Assembly (NCBI GenBank): GCA_013368445.1
Contig: JAACJO010000004.1
Location: forward strand, 2,604,001-2,668,000
Source: Leucocoprinus leucothites
Taxonomy: Eukaryota > Basidiomycota > Agaricomycetes > Agaricales > Agaricaceae
Reading direction: 5' to 3'
DNA: 64,000 nt
In this document: positions 46,263 to 58,709 of the stretch, in pieces
Position numbering within the stretch: position 1 is the stretch's first letter
Layout: each line of letters opens with the position of its first letter
Program-made: the position numbers and the translations under genes
The notes under the pieces: generated by a model
What the model was told of the DNA's origin: nothing
The model's database searches: none
Seen by the model: only the letters and a program-made list of their open reading frames with translations

Positions 46263-46807
46263 ATGATTATCTCAAAACAGAACAGGCGTGTCATCTACGA
46301 GAACCTCTTCAAGGGTATGGGTCCAGATTCCTGAGACAGTCAACTCGTGCTTATTGGAAGATGACAGAGGGTGTCCTCGTTGCAAAGAAGGACTTCAATG
46401 CACCGAAACATGAGGAACTTGACGTTCCCAACCTCGAAGTCATCAAGGCCATGCAGAGCCTCACTTCCAAGGGTTTGGTCAAGACCCAATTCTCCTGGCA
46501 ATGGTATTACTATGTCTTGACCCCGGAGGGTGTCGAATATCTCCGTGAATGGTGAGCTGCAATGATACAGTACATATGTGTTCGATATATTGATCTTGTT
46601 TGAAGGCTCCACCTCCCCGCTGAAATTGTTCCCTCCACCTACAAAAAGGCCGCTCGCCCACCCCGTCCCGCTGCTGCGCGCTCTGGAGGAGAGGGTGCTT
46701 ACCGCCCACCCCGTGGTGACAGGGATGACTATCGGAAGAAAGAAGGTGCTCCTGAAGGCTACAGGGCACAATACGCTGGTGTTGGTCGGGGTGCCCCCAG
46801 GGAGTAA
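46263..46807 (+). CDS. 40S ribosomal protein eS10
   Basis: This is a component of the small ribosomal subunit at the mRNA entry side. The three exons (46263-46314, 46368-46551 and 46606-46807) total 438 nt, 145 residues, the family's usual length. It starts [20 protein letters not shown], has the conserved KSL-like core [17 protein letters not shown], then [25 protein letters not shown]. It ends in the typical basic, Arg/Gly/Pro-rich tail ([12 protein letters not shown], ending GRGAPRE). Introns begin GTATGG and GTGAGC and end GACAG and TGAAG. Confidence 0.96.
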
Positions 46808-48130
46808 ACATTGGGTGCGGATTTCCTACGTTGTCTCTCCAGGCTGCAACCATGTAGTATGCTCGTGTTTCCATAATCATCATGCGCTTTCTACCTCAAC
46901 GGTACCCACGGTCTACCTATGTACGCGTTTCATCGCAACCAAGAGCTGACAATGACTGAGACTCCATTGCTGGATATTCACATCAGGAGCTTTGCTCCGC
47001 AATATCCAATCAATGTTGGTTGCTTGTCATCAACAACCGTCGTATTGTCTCACAAGTGATCGTCTTCATATAGCGCTGAAGATATATTCCAGTCTGTCTT
47101 TTCAGAATGGAAAACCTTCCGCAATTCAGTTTCCTCCGACTGCGGGAGGAAGCTTGTGCATCATAGAAGCAATACACCTTGAACCCCTAACACCGTAAGG
47201 ATACGGCGGATATTCTTGGTTCTCTGGGAGTACCAGTTGAGTGGGTTGTTAGACCCTTCTCGCCGCTCATGTGCAAATACAGCTGGAGGATAATGACCGA
47301 CAACTCCATGTCCCCACACCATGCCGTTGTTTCAGGCTCTCGAAATCCGCTTCGACGACATGATAATCAATGTAACAGAGAAGTCAATGTTGAATATGTA
47401 AATCCCGCTGTACGGACATCTTTCACTGGAGATTTCGCCAAACATGTTGTTTTGTCCCTTGTATGTTTATTGGCCCTCTAACAACGCCTTAGCAGGGCAC
47501 AACCCCAAACATTTCCAGACATCTCTGGAATCAAGTGCCGCCCTAGAAAGTCGACGTTCCTGGGAAGTGTATGAACGGTCATCGGCTCTTTCACCCATTC
47601 AGGTTGAGGCCTCTTCACTGGGTTTCATGCCCCTGTATTGAGGCGACGGCCGAGGAACTTTGTCCCTTTATTTTCTCTCTGTTGGAGTAGTAGAAATTCC
47701 CCCACGCAGAAGCATGCTTCCACCAATCGTAAACGCGACCGTCTGTGAGCGACCAACCCTGACCTTGAGCATGTGAGAAGGTAACCTAAATAGCGAGAAT
47801 GACACGGGCCGACGTCGATTTCATAAATGAAGTAGGTACTTCCCTGACGAACAAGGGACAAAAACAGTCAATACGGTATTCGAAGGCGAAAAAGGACAAG
47901 GAAGTATTCTGCTTTTTCACCGAAGGCATTCTTTGTGGGCCCAACCCTCCCCACTCAATTACGAGGAAAGTGCTGTCCTCACCTCAAACCTGAGAGATTC
48001 AACATGTAGTTAGGGTCTCTGGGGATAGAGCGAATAATCTGTCTTCGCAGATCGCACGTGGACTATTAATGTCGGTCACAGCAGGGATCGATAGGCAAGT
48101 CTTCGCCTCCGTCAACTACATTTGTGTTCG
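46808..48130. other. Intergenic, no gene seen
   Basis: This holds the eS10 3' UTR and 1.2 kb without a supported gene. Open frames at 47269-47481, 47444-47641 and 47625-47861 have no recognisable features. Confidence 0.45.
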
Positions 48131-48632
48131 CTAAAAACAAAAGGCACAAGGTCTAAACGCATCGTGTATACAGGGCAGCGCAATATAGGAACAATTGAAT
48201 AGATCAGCCAGTACGATAATCAACTCGAAACTCACATCCCAGATGGTGGTAGCTCCCGATTCGATGAAGCCGATTTTATCTATCTTTCCCATCCAGGTCG
48301 ATACGTAGTCCGTCAGCGGTCGTTGTGATGCTCCACTCGTCGCGATAGGAAAGGGGATGGGGACTGTTTTTGTATTCGGAAGTGTTTTGTACGGCCCAGT
48401 GCGATCATCCGATTCGGGGTCAAATACGAGTGGAGTCTTGCCGTCCCTTCCGGAACGGAATGTAGCAGCGACACGAATATACACTATTCACATTATGGAG
48501 TATGGAAGGTTGAAGTCCAACCAGCCGCCTAGAATGAACAGGTTCGGCACAGTCCATGGATATGGGGCAAGGCACAGTATGTGACAATGCCATATTTGAT
48601 CGAGGTCGAAGGGTGGAGAAAATGGCTGACAA
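48131..48632 (-). CDS. Hypothetical protein fragment
   Basis: A minus-strand frame (best from 48484 to 48131, with possible upstream exon sequence to 48632) reads like real coding sequence. It has a balanced composition, GRDGKTPLVFDPESDDRTG, YVSTWMGKIDKIGFIESG and TTIWD. A GTGAGT donor follows TTIWD near 48235-48240, so the downstream exon would lie further left. I do not recognise the family and could not find the start or the last exon. It may be a relic. A translated search of 47900-48700 would decide. Confidence 0.3.
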
Positions 48633-49051
48633 GCTCTGACAAACCGCCGGTTGGTATTGGTTAGCCTTCCATGCCGAGTTCCAAAATGCTGGGCTGAGCT
48701 AATGTTAGCGTGGCGGTTCTTCAGGCATTGGTTGGAGTATTCAGCTTTGCATTTGGACTAGTGACGTCATAATCCGATCAAGTCCATGTTCGTAAAATCA
48801 AGCAATCTCCTATCGAATGTCCTAGAGCCTAATCAAGTGCAGAAAGTAAGCTACTGGGTGGGAATTAGAAGCAATGAGTCCGAACACAATCAAGATAGCA
48901 GGTTTAGTCCGTTCAGGAAAAAAGTCCGTATTGTAAGTACTGATGAACGAAGTCCAATTCAAAATCAATCCTATCTTGGTTTAAAGCCTGCGATAATCAA
49001 GTCTCTGCCATTTCAGCAGTGCCATGTAGCCTAGATAGATATGATAAGTGC
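48633..49051. other. Intergenic or 3' exon region
   Basis: Nothing is clearly recognised. The last chitin deacetylase exon may lie here if its GTAAGT donor near 49073-49078 is used. Confidence 0.3.
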
Positions 49052-50362
49052 CTAGATGACCCGATAGCGAGGCTCGGAACTTACATCACGAACACCAGGA
49101 TCTTGGACACTTTGGTAAGCTGGGAGACCCACACATTCGGCAACAGAGACCATCCTGTAGCCCGCTTGGCTGAGCTTCTCAAGAGCATAAGGAAGAACTT
49201 GATGACTATATCGATCTAAGCAAAAGACATTTTTGACACAGGATCAAAGGCAAAACTTACGCAGTGGTTTCTGTGATCGCATGTGTGAGTTTATATCGAT
49301 ACAAGGGGGGGAAGAAGACATACCATAGACCTCGTGGTTCAATGCGAGAATAGTACTGGGGTGCTTAGCAAGGAGTTCATCGTATAGGTTCTTACTCTCT
49401 GCGGGAGTAGCACCAACGGAGTCCTCAGAACTGCAATGGAGAAGGGTCAGCTCCGGATCAAATCATCAACCAGGGTCACTCACTCGAAGTCCCAGATGAC
49501 GAGAGATTGGCCGCGAACGGAAGAGGCTTGGCGAACGAGGTCGTTGTAATTTCCGTACGCTTTCACAAGTAAGTTAGGAAACAGTAAAATGATTGATTGG
49601 CGCGGCTGTAGCACTCACGAGGACGCATGAATGCAGGGTAACGGCCCGTGATTTTCTGTAGTGCCTCTAAAAACAAAATCAGTCTGGGAAACGACGGATA
49701 TGTCATAATCTGGTCTCACGTTCGACTTTCCACATCTCATCGTGAACTAATTGTCATCAGCAGACGTTCTACGATCCCACCACACCAGTGGACTCACTTT
49801 TGTCCCAGCTTAGTGTGGTCAAATCGCTGTGGCTCCATGTGTGTGAAGCAACCATGTGACCATTTTGCACGGCATACAGAACACGTTTGGCCTCGTCGGC
49901 ATCATAGATACATCCGTCTGAGGAAGATATAGGATCAGATGGGGGCCTTGAGGATAAAGCAATGCAGCTTACAATTATTTCCATCTGTCAATTCGAATTC
50001 AGCGTCGGTTAACTAGGAGCGCTCGTTCCCACTTACTAAAGAAGAAGGTTCCCGTGGCATTATATTGACGCAAAGCTTTGCTGACGTCGTAGCTGAGAAA
50101 CATAGGATTAACAAGAATGTTTAAACAGGAAGTGGGCACGCGTACAGATAGACCCATGGTCCGTCATCCTGGTTTGGATCTAAGTCACATGTAATGCATT
50201 AGAGGAAGAACCATGACTCACGAAAGTCAAGGCAACGGTATTTGGCACAGTGCATTTGGTGATTACACGTGCAAGAGACTGCCTCTTCTCTTGGACGGGG
50301 GTGGAAGAGACGAGGAGAGCAAAGAAAAGCGCAACAAAGGTTTGGAAAATCATTGTGCTCAT
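49052..50362 (-). CDS. Chitin deacetylase (CE4), secreted
   Basis: The enzyme removes acetyl groups from chitin to give chitosan during cell-wall remodelling. The ATG at 50362 gives a signal peptide (MSTMIFQTFVALFFALLVSS, with cleavage probably near STPV). The NodB-type domain shows motif 1 TFDDGPW across an intron, metal-binding histidines in SHTWSHSDL, motif 3 RPPYGNYND, motif 4 DFESEDS and motif 5 ALNHEVYE. The chain continues ...AECVGLPAYQSVQDPGVRD. Here either the frame runs on to TAG (49052-49054), or a GTAAGT donor leads to one more exon that I could not place, so the 3' end is uncertain. At about 240 residues it lacks the long Ser/Thr tail and GPI signal of the largest basidiomycete forms. 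Confidence 0.85.
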
Positions 50363-51949
50363 AAATATTCGTGAGGGGGGAACAGTAACAAAGGCGGGTG
50401 CTCTGTTAAGGTACTCTGAGACGTGATACAACCTCTTTTATACGGGCAGAAAAGGCCAACAAACGCCCGATGGCCCATAAAGCACGGACAGACAGCTGCC
50501 CAGAAATTTTATCGGGCCACATGAGCCGAATCCAGCCCGTGTCGCGTCGACAAATCGATGGCTGAAGTGGCATTGAGATATGGAATTTGGAGGGAACCTG
50601 TGCCTCCCGTGCCTCCGGAAAGCAACTAGAAGCCAAGAAAATGCCGTAGTGAGCTAAGTTTAGCTTGATGGGGTATGTCAGAAACAGGGCATTTCAGCGG
50701 GGTTGAACTATTTTAGGAACGTGAGCCATATGTTCTCCATATTTTTTGCCATCTTAACAGCCTCCCCCGTCAAACCGCTCTTTGCGGGAGTATTATTGGG
50801 GATGCATGATGATGTCTGCTGGTCTCATGGGCGCATCTACAGAGAAATATAGCTCCGGATGGCTTCAAGGGCACGGGGCTTTGCAAAGCTCGATCATGGC
50901 GGCGAGGTGAAGAAAGTGGTGTTCCATACAAATGTAACGGACTGTGACCCGGTAGGGATTGCTTGGCAGGGCAAAAATACGAGCACGAATACGGAAATAT
51001 CCTACTTAACACATTAATAGCTCTTGTCTTGGTCCGTGAGACCCAGGCTATTTCAACAATGGTGGGCGCAACCGACTTATGACGTAGACGCTTCCTGTGC
51101 TTTGCACAACACAAGCATTGTTAATGTGTGAAGCATATGGAGAGTATGGTTGGTGGGTGGGCATTGTTCTGGGACTCCGGCCAAAACTCACCGAGATTGT
51201 AAATCCCTCGCCAATGGGTTTCACAGGTGAAATGAAAGGGATGTCTCGCAATTTATTGACAAGAATCACCTTGATATCTTTCAAAGGTGTCAGCAGGTGC
51301 ACTTGCGGTGACCTCAGCCCGAAAACCGACTTCAAAAAAGGGATTAGCCTGACATTGAACTGATGGACCCTCTGATGCCGTTTGATTGCAGAGGAATGAG
51401 GTATGAATGACGTGTGAACGTTTGGACGATAAAAGAGATCGGCGAATATTCTATGAGAGACTAGCGAGCATTTACAAGCATTTATCGTACGAGATGTATG
51501 ATTTGATTGATCGATGAAATAAAATACAAGAATGTTTCTAATACTACCATGCTTCCAGCATGGATGCTGTTCCGTGTTCCATGAGGGTAAGAAGAGGATG
51601 AGCTGACATGAGGACTGCCTCGAGGTCAAATTCGGAGGCTAAGATGGTAAGTTGGGCGCCTCGAAGCTTCATGTCAATTAAAAAAGCTGCTGAGTCAGCG
51701 CGTCTAGCCTCAGAAGTAATGCCCGAAGGCTTCAAGGCCATGTCAGTGCGGACTCAACGGATTTAGAAGACCGAGAGATCAAACATTAAGGCTTGAAAGA
51801 AGATGAATGCAAACCCAGGGATCAAAAGACAGGCAAGAACCATTAACTTGACCAGAATAGACCAATATCTAGTGACATAGAAAGCTAGAGGAAAGTCGAA
51901 GTACCTCAAGCCGAACTCAGCTCAGTAGGCGGCCTCAAAGAGCTCACAG
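50363..51949. other. Intergenic, 1.6 kb
   Basis: This holds the chitin deacetylase promoter side. A minus-strand open frame of 65 codons (51544-51741, MALKPSG...SMLEAW) is followed by an AT-rich stretch resembling a 3' UTR and might be a small gene or last exon. The 193-codon minus frame at 51048-51629 looks random. Confidence 0.35.
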
Positions 51950-51950
51950 G

Positions 51951-51958
51951 AAAAAAAA
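51951..51958 (-). terminator. Pol III T-tract after tRNA-Gln
   Basis: Eight As on the plus strand give a T8 run about 17 nt after the tRNA 3' end on the minus strand, as expected for RNA polymerase III termination. Confidence 0.8.
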
Positions 51959-51975
51959 GAGCAATTTTAAGCTAA

Positions 51976-52054
51976 GGCCCTGCCCAGATTCGAACTGAGG
52001 TTTCAAGAAATCACACATCAGAATCTTGAGTGATAACCACTACACTACAGAGCC
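51976..52054 (-). tRNA. tRNA-Gln(CUG) with a short intron
   Basis: The 79-nt gene on the minus strand has acceptor arms GGCTCTG and CAGGGCC that pair over 7 bp. The D-arm is TAGTGTAGTGGTTATCAC, which also carries the A box. The anticodon stem is CAAGA/TCTTG with loop TTCTGA...T and anticodon CTG. An inserted TGTGTGAT after position 37 makes an 8-nt intron. The T-arm contains GTTCGAATC (B box). An alternative reading of the loop register would give a different anticodon, but the D-arm matches known glutamine tRNAs. Confidence 0.85.
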
Positions 52055-53427
52055 CTTTAAATCGTGTCTATAAATAGCGTCGCTCGAGTCGAGTGCCCCT
52101 TCAGCTTTCACATGCACACTTGGCGTCCAAGTCGCAATCCAAAACGCCCAATAGCTACACGAATCTAGGCCTGACAGCGAGCACTGAGGTTCTGAACTTA
52201 GCACTTTTAGCTTCTCTGAGCACACGCCCAGTTCTTCTCCACGCCTCATGGCTGGTCTTCAATCTTTTCAAACAACGTGTTGAAATAAACATATATATAT
52301 ATGCTATTCTGAGCAGTATGCCTTGCTGAAGACATGTGGTCTCGCGAGATCCTCAAGAAACGATGACAGAAATGCGGTGAATCAGCAGCGGGATAAACAA
52401 TCCAACCGCTACGGGGTTCTCAGACTCTGCAGCAATCTTTACCACTACTAGAGGATTTGACACGTTAGCAGATTCCCTGTCGCGACTTTGCTGCTTGCTC
52501 GGCCTGCTGGATTAATGATGAACGGTACTGGCACGACCACCAAGTTGGAGCTCGAGGTGGTATAGAATCCTAGGTGGAACGCACCCCTCATATTTGCATC
52601 TTCCTTGACATCGATTCGCTACAGATATACAAGCCCTGCAATAGTGGAATAGATCTTCTAGCTTTTCTAGCCTCCAGCGTTCCACTTCCTGTAGTACTAA
52701 CTTACGTCTCCGATGATTTGTGCTCCCAAGTTTCAACCGGGGATGGGCTCGAAGGTGATTGCCTGGAATGGGTGAACGAGTGTTCTCTTCAACCTGGTTA
52801 ACTCAGGTAGCGTACCCCGCGGGGCGCCAGCATTTCAACCCCGTTGACAAACTTTACAGTCAATAAATATATACGAGAGTGGGGTAATCTCTAGTGACAC
52901 ACTATCAAGGTATTGATACACAAAGCAACAGGCAAAGCATCAGACAAGCGGAGAAAAAAGAAACAGCGATATCAGTCAGGAATCAAAACCTAGAAATCCC
53001 TTGGACAGAGTCAGCTAGATCCTTCACTTAGCTTTGTCTACACTCATAGTCAACTACGAGAACAACAATGATGGTAGCAGTAACAACGTTACGAGTGCCA
53101 ACGTCCGTCGGGGTCCGTACGCTGTCCGTGTATAATCTAGCTGACATTATCCAGGCCTCAACCTAATCACCCAAGGGCCGAAATCGAGCGTTTGAAGTAG
53201 CCGAAGTTCCGGAAACCCAGACCACAATCAATTCGGGATTGCATAAGTCAGATGAAAGAGCCCGAGGTGTACGAAAATGAGAAGGCAACGGAAGGGAACA
53301 ATTCGTTAGTTAGCGATATTACGCAAGAGGAATGATTAACCGAAACGTACGAACATGGAATACAGATCACAACGATCTTGAAGGAGGACAACATAACAGT
53401 ATATAAAACCAGATGACGAAAGCCCAC
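52055..53427. other. Intergenic, 1.37 kb
   Basis: No gene is seen. A short AT microsatellite (ATATATATATAT) lies at 52291-52302. The right part is the 3' flank of the Zn2Cys6 gene. Confidence 0.5.
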
Positions 53428-56400
53428 TCACTCAAATGCAGTCGGCGCACCGGACCACATCCCCATGTTACTATCCATATATCCGTGTTGTCGCTGCTGT
53501 TGGTGCTGCTGATCATGGTCCCCACCATCTCCCATAGAAGAATTGCCACCACCACCAAGTCCATACCGCGGCTGCATCATCTCATTTTCTCTCATCCCTT
53601 GCAACCCACTGCCACCACCGCTGCCATTATCACCACCACTCAACATTCCCATCCCCAACATATGCGAAAGTGGTCCAGAGTGCATATCAGCAGAATACGG
53701 CGCAGCCGGATAACCCATAGCCAGCTGACTGAAAATATAGTCCGCTTCGGTTTGTAAACCACCTTCGCCCCCAGATCCAGGCCCAGAATCCGGAACAACG
53801 TTCCCCCCAAGGCCAGAATCCGCACCAACACCCGGACTCATCAAAGAACTGTCATGTCCCATTCCAAATGTCTGTAATCCACGCATCTGGGCCTGTTCAA
53901 ACGAGTACCAGAGTCCACCTGGATCAGCAGGTTGATGATTGGGTATATGCTGATGTAGCGGAGGCTCAAGTGTATGTGAGTGAGGGTGTGATGATGACCC
54001 GGAGGGTGCGTGTGCATGCGGAGAAATTTTGACATCGCCGTGTAATGGCATTCGCCCTAGCTCGTCGCTGTATAGTGGTAAGGTATAGAGCTCCTGTGAC
54101 TGTTGCGATCCCGAAGGGTCGTACATCATGGAATCTGGTACTCCTTGTGATGGCACCGTTGGAGGTTGTTGGAGGACGGGAACGGAACGCGGTTGGTGGT
54201 GACGAGAGCTACCTCTGTTATTCGGTATTCCGCCGGTTTCTTTGTTAACACGTTTGGAACCAGCAACGGATCGCGAGCCATCGGATAAAGGCGGTGGTGT
54301 ACTCGTGAGGTCGGAGGTGGCAGATGATATTGGACTGTCCGAATCCCGCTCGCGTTTGTTGCTCGGAGGTGAGCCTTGAGGAAGAGGTAGATCACCGACA
54401 GACGCTAGTTCGTACAGGATATCCCTTCAAGTCCACGTGAGTAGGAAGCAAGGAATATTTCAGGAGAAGAGTTCTAACCATAATCGACCAGCAGAGTGCC
54501 ATCTCACTTCATTACCCCTCAAAACCGCCATGCACTTATGCACATCCGCCATCTCCTTACTTGGGTCCGTCGACAGCCCCGACTTCTTTCCTCCCCAAAT
54601 ACTCAACAGCAAGACAATACCCGACGTAAAGACAGCCATCTACGATGGACAACTATCCGTCAGAATACACACGTATACACGCATGTCCAAGATGTACGTA
54701 CCTGGACCTGTGGACTCGTCATAGGCATTCTCCGATATTGCACATCCACGACATGGATACACGATCTTGCCGCATTAGTGCATATCGCCAGTGAAGGGAA
54801 GGACAAAGGTGATGGTTTACTAGGAGAAGGGATAAACGGCCGATGGATGAGGATTTGAATGTGATAATAGCTGCTCCAGAGGACGACGGATTGGTTAAAG
54901 AATCGCTTGTCCTCACGGGCAGGATCCCACCGAACTAAACAACCCCCGCCAAGAATCAGTTACGGCATCATCGATGCTCGAGGAGTGGACGCACGATGAT
55001 CTGGAACAGTATCAACAAAATGATTCAACGCAGAGTCTAACTCGGCAACAATATGCTGCTCCCACTGATCACCCACAAACCCAAGCAGAATCTTGGATTT
55101 ATTTATCGAGTACTGACCGAACAATCAAAACAAACGCCCAGGGTCAATAAAAATACATTCCGGAAGCGACAAGAAAAAAAGAGATGACTCACAATCGTCC
55201 GTAGGGAGAACGCCAAGACTTGGTTAAGTTTGAGGAAACACAGAAATGCCGCAACGAGCGATGGTTTTCCAGGAGGCTGTTTCCAGCGTTTCTCCGGATC
55301 TGGATGTTCCCAGTATTCATCATCGCAACCAATAGGTAAATCCACATCGAAACTAAAGCAAACTCAGCCATCAATATCACGCTCTTTCTTCTACACAGCA
55401 ACGAAGAGATCGGTCAAACCCACTCACTCTTCATCGTGGATTGCGCACGGTCGACCAAGTGCAGCGCTAACACCGCGATCAATGCACGTAAGCACCCTGA
55501 AATACCAAGCGAGTCAGTGTTATCAATCTCTAAAATTGTTTCACAAACATGAGGCCAAGTAAAATATCGTACCAGAATGCTCTTTTCCATAATTCATCCT
55601 CTACCGTCATTGGGTCTGCTGTTTTCCTCTTCCGATGTGCGCCGACATCCTGTGCTAATCGGATACCCACGCCCACCATAGCCCAACATGCTTGAGGTGC
55701 AGAAGAGCCTTGCAAAAATAGCACAGATAACTATTGGAGAGGGAGAGGGAGAGAGGCTTCGTCAGCAGAATTGCGTCATACATTGAGAGCCTTGTGAAAT
55801 CGAGCTCACAGAGTAGAATTGTAAATCATACAATTGTGGTGGATTTAGGAAACTCTTCTTTACCATCTGTACTTGGTCGAACCATTTCCAACCAGACGAA
55901 TGTCGGTTCTCGCCGTCCAATAACACTCGCGGATCATTAGAAAACCGCGAGCCGTTAGCGCATACCAATAGCACATTCGCGCCGAATCGTTCGTCTTTGA
56001 GATGTAGACCCTCTTTGATAGAACGTTCGAATGAAGGGCGGTGTAAGAGTGGAAGGAAGAGGTTGATGTTCTCAAAATAGAGGTCGACGAGAGAAGTCAA
56101 GAGATCGGATTCGGGAAAGCTGTATTGCACTGGAGATGAACCAGCTTTAAGAGCGTCTTCCCACTGTAATTTGTTTGTTCAGCGGAAATTAAAATGAGCG
56201 ATGGAATGAAGGCGACGAGCGTACGCACGGGGTGGCTAGTCCAAAACTCGTTACGCTTCAAGCCAAGTATACCAGGCTTCGGAGGAGGCGCCTTTCCAGC
56301 ATACTCATTCTTCAACTCGATCGCAGTCTGTATAAGCATGGCACCACTCGATTTTCCAAAGAATCGATATTCTCTAGGCTCGAGGGAGAGTTGCTTCAGA

Positions 56401-57192
56401 TTTTCGGCAATGATAAGGTGTGCGTCGTCGTCAAACTGGTCACCGGCGTCTTGGTCGGCAGTTCCATAACGACGTAGGACGGAAGTGGCAATATCAACGA
56501 CAGAACGGGCGCTTTCGTTTTGGTCTTTCTTTACGCTCGATGAAACAAGGGGGCTGGGGTCGATAGGGGGTTGGTCTAATGGGAAGTCGTCTTTGTCTAT
56601 GGCAATGTCTAGTTCGCGAAGTAGTTTTTCATCTGGGCATAGCTAATTGAGGGTTTATGAGCGTGTGCCACTGGGAGAGGAGATTAAGTGCGACGGACTC
56701 GTTTTAGGAGTTTCTCCAGCTTTTCTAACCGATTCTCCAGGCCCTCGACGTATCTAGACAGGGAATGAGACGGGATATGAAGAGTATCATACACTGTGAT
56801 CCGTACCCTTTCGGTGGACCTCGCTTCTGCAAGATTCATTCTGTGAGCCTCATGCCTTATGGAGTACACGAGGATACCAACTCACCTTTGCAGTCTCAAT
56901 ATACGTGCACTCGAAATTGTAGGTTATACAATTAGAGCATCTGTTTCCAGGCATATTTACACCATTACCTGTCCTCCTTGCATTTCATACATGGCTCAAT
57001 TTGGGGGGAAGGGGGTGGTACGACACTCACACCGAACTAATCCAGAATGAGATTCTATAAGCATTACATTATGGACGAAAACATACTCTTCTTGCGACGA
57101 CATATATCACATGCTCGTTGGATCCTTCGCTTCTTCATACCCGAGGACAGACCGCCCTCGTGGTCGTTGTAGTCATCCTCGTTGGAGGACAT
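53428..57192 (-). CDS. Zn2Cys6 transcription factor with Fungal_trans domain
   Basis: The ATG at 57192 (MSSNEDDY) leads through a basic stretch (KKRRIQRA) into a binuclear zinc cluster spread over three exons. The cluster reads CDICRRKKIRC, then NGVNMPGNRC, then SNCITYNFEC. This gives CX2CX6CX9CX2CX6C. The YVEGLENRLEKLEKLLKR heptad that follows (near 56700-56760) is a coiled-coil dimerisation element. The Fungal_trans regulatory domain follows: LPLLHRPSFERSI, ACWAMVGVGIRLAQDVGAHR, LPIGCDDEYW and the helix with KLNQVLAFSLRTI. The C-terminal tail is rich in Gly, His, Ser and Gln and ends GAPTAFE at TGA 53428-53430. A GTGAGT overlaps that stop, so a further exon is possible. Regulated genes are unknown; it is divergent from the C2H2 gene. 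Confidence 0.93.
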
Positions 57193-58709
57193 GGCTGGTG
57201 GTGAAATGAGTGTTGTTGAGTAACTTGTTTTATGAGCTTGATTAGACATCCAGAAAAGGAAACCCGATCGGCGACTTTTGATGCCGAGTGTGACGCAGCA
57301 TCTCCGGCCTATGCTAATCTTCACAACGCTGTCGTTCTGTGACTGCGCTGCAGCGCTACCGAAATATATTTCTCCCCCCCTTGTCTATTCACTCGTATAT
57401 TCTTATGACTCGACTGCGAGTGATAGATGCACGTAGTGCGTAAGATCGCAGTAAAATCGCGAGAGATTTTCGTCTTCTTCGGAGCCTCGGTTGGGTGACT
57501 CGCAGTGGCGGCGCGCGTGGGTTCGTACAGGTTACAGGCACATACAATTTCTGTTCCCACGGCCTACTCGATCGGTTCTAGCTTCAAGTTGCAATCACTT
57601 TCACTAAGCCTAAGAAAGTTACTGCGCAAGCTGTGTCTTGATCTTGGCCTCACAGCTGCTGATTTCATATCACCGCCCAGCAATTTTTGGTGCAGAGCTC
57701 AGCTTCATGTGAAATTGCTTGAGTCACATTAATACTATCAATCGTCGCTTCTTTAGCTCTGGATCACGAAGCTTGTCCTCGACATTGAATCCTTGTTCAG
57801 GCTTGGAGATCGTGGAAGGAGCTTGCTGTCACTTTTTAGGTCAGGTCAGTTGTTTTTGCTGAGTTCATTAGTAGCCTATCGATGACGAAGTTCAATTGAT
57901 TCCTTCTCCCTAAGAGATCCTGGAGCCCCGCTGTAGGTAAGTCCAACTATTTGCGCATTTCCATTCTTGACCTACTAACGAAACACCACGGACCACGGAG
58001 GTTGTTAGAGATATACGTGAGCAAGTGTGTCCAATGGGTTAGGTTCACTGGCCTTGCTCTGCTCGGAAATTCAAATATTCCAACACGCGACCCAAAACTT
58101 GTTCCGAAACAATTTAACAAGCGGCCATCTGCATTTTGATGGCCCCGAACCCACTCACTCAACCCTGCCCATACGGTACAGTCGCTATCACTACGGACCA
58201 CAACGACGGCAGCGGGTGTCTAGCGTGTGGTTCTTCCTAGTGGGGCATTGGCTCGATGAGCAGACTTGGTCTAGCCTGGCATGGACATGACTGAGAAGCT
58301 CACCTCATCCAAGTGGAAACCAGTGGATCATTGAGGAGCAGTGTCGGGAGGAGGGAGTGGGAGGGATCTGTAAAAGGCAACCGGCTTGCCTCGTGCCTCG
58401 CAAGATTTTAAAATGGAGATGAAAAACAAGAGCTGATGGGCTCGGTCCGGTAAAATCAGTGCTAGGCTGGGAAGACTGAAGCGGGAAACGATTGGCGTCA
58501 GGATCATCTCTCCGCTCAGGAAATTTTCATTGCTTCGTTTGTATTTATGATTGTGTCCTCCAACTCCATCTAACTCTATGCTCTTTACGTTGCACTACCA
58601 AATTCAAATTGCATCAGCCCCTTCCCACCGCTGACATATAATATTCCCCCTTCGCCAATCTCATTAATCCCACCCTTCTTCGCCTCTCTCCCCCTTCGCC
58701 ACAATCAAC
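57193..58709. other. Shared promoter region of two regulators
   Basis: This 1.5-kb region lies between the Zn2Cys6 gene (minus) and the C2H2 gene (plus). C/T-rich tracts near 58670-58705 (CCCTTCGCC) lie just before the C2H2 start, as in many fungal core promoters. No gene is supported. Confidence 0.5.

Noticed and set aside
51048..51629. 193-codon minus-strand frame
   Set aside because: Its composition looks random and a competing frame on the other strand is also open; no domain is seen.
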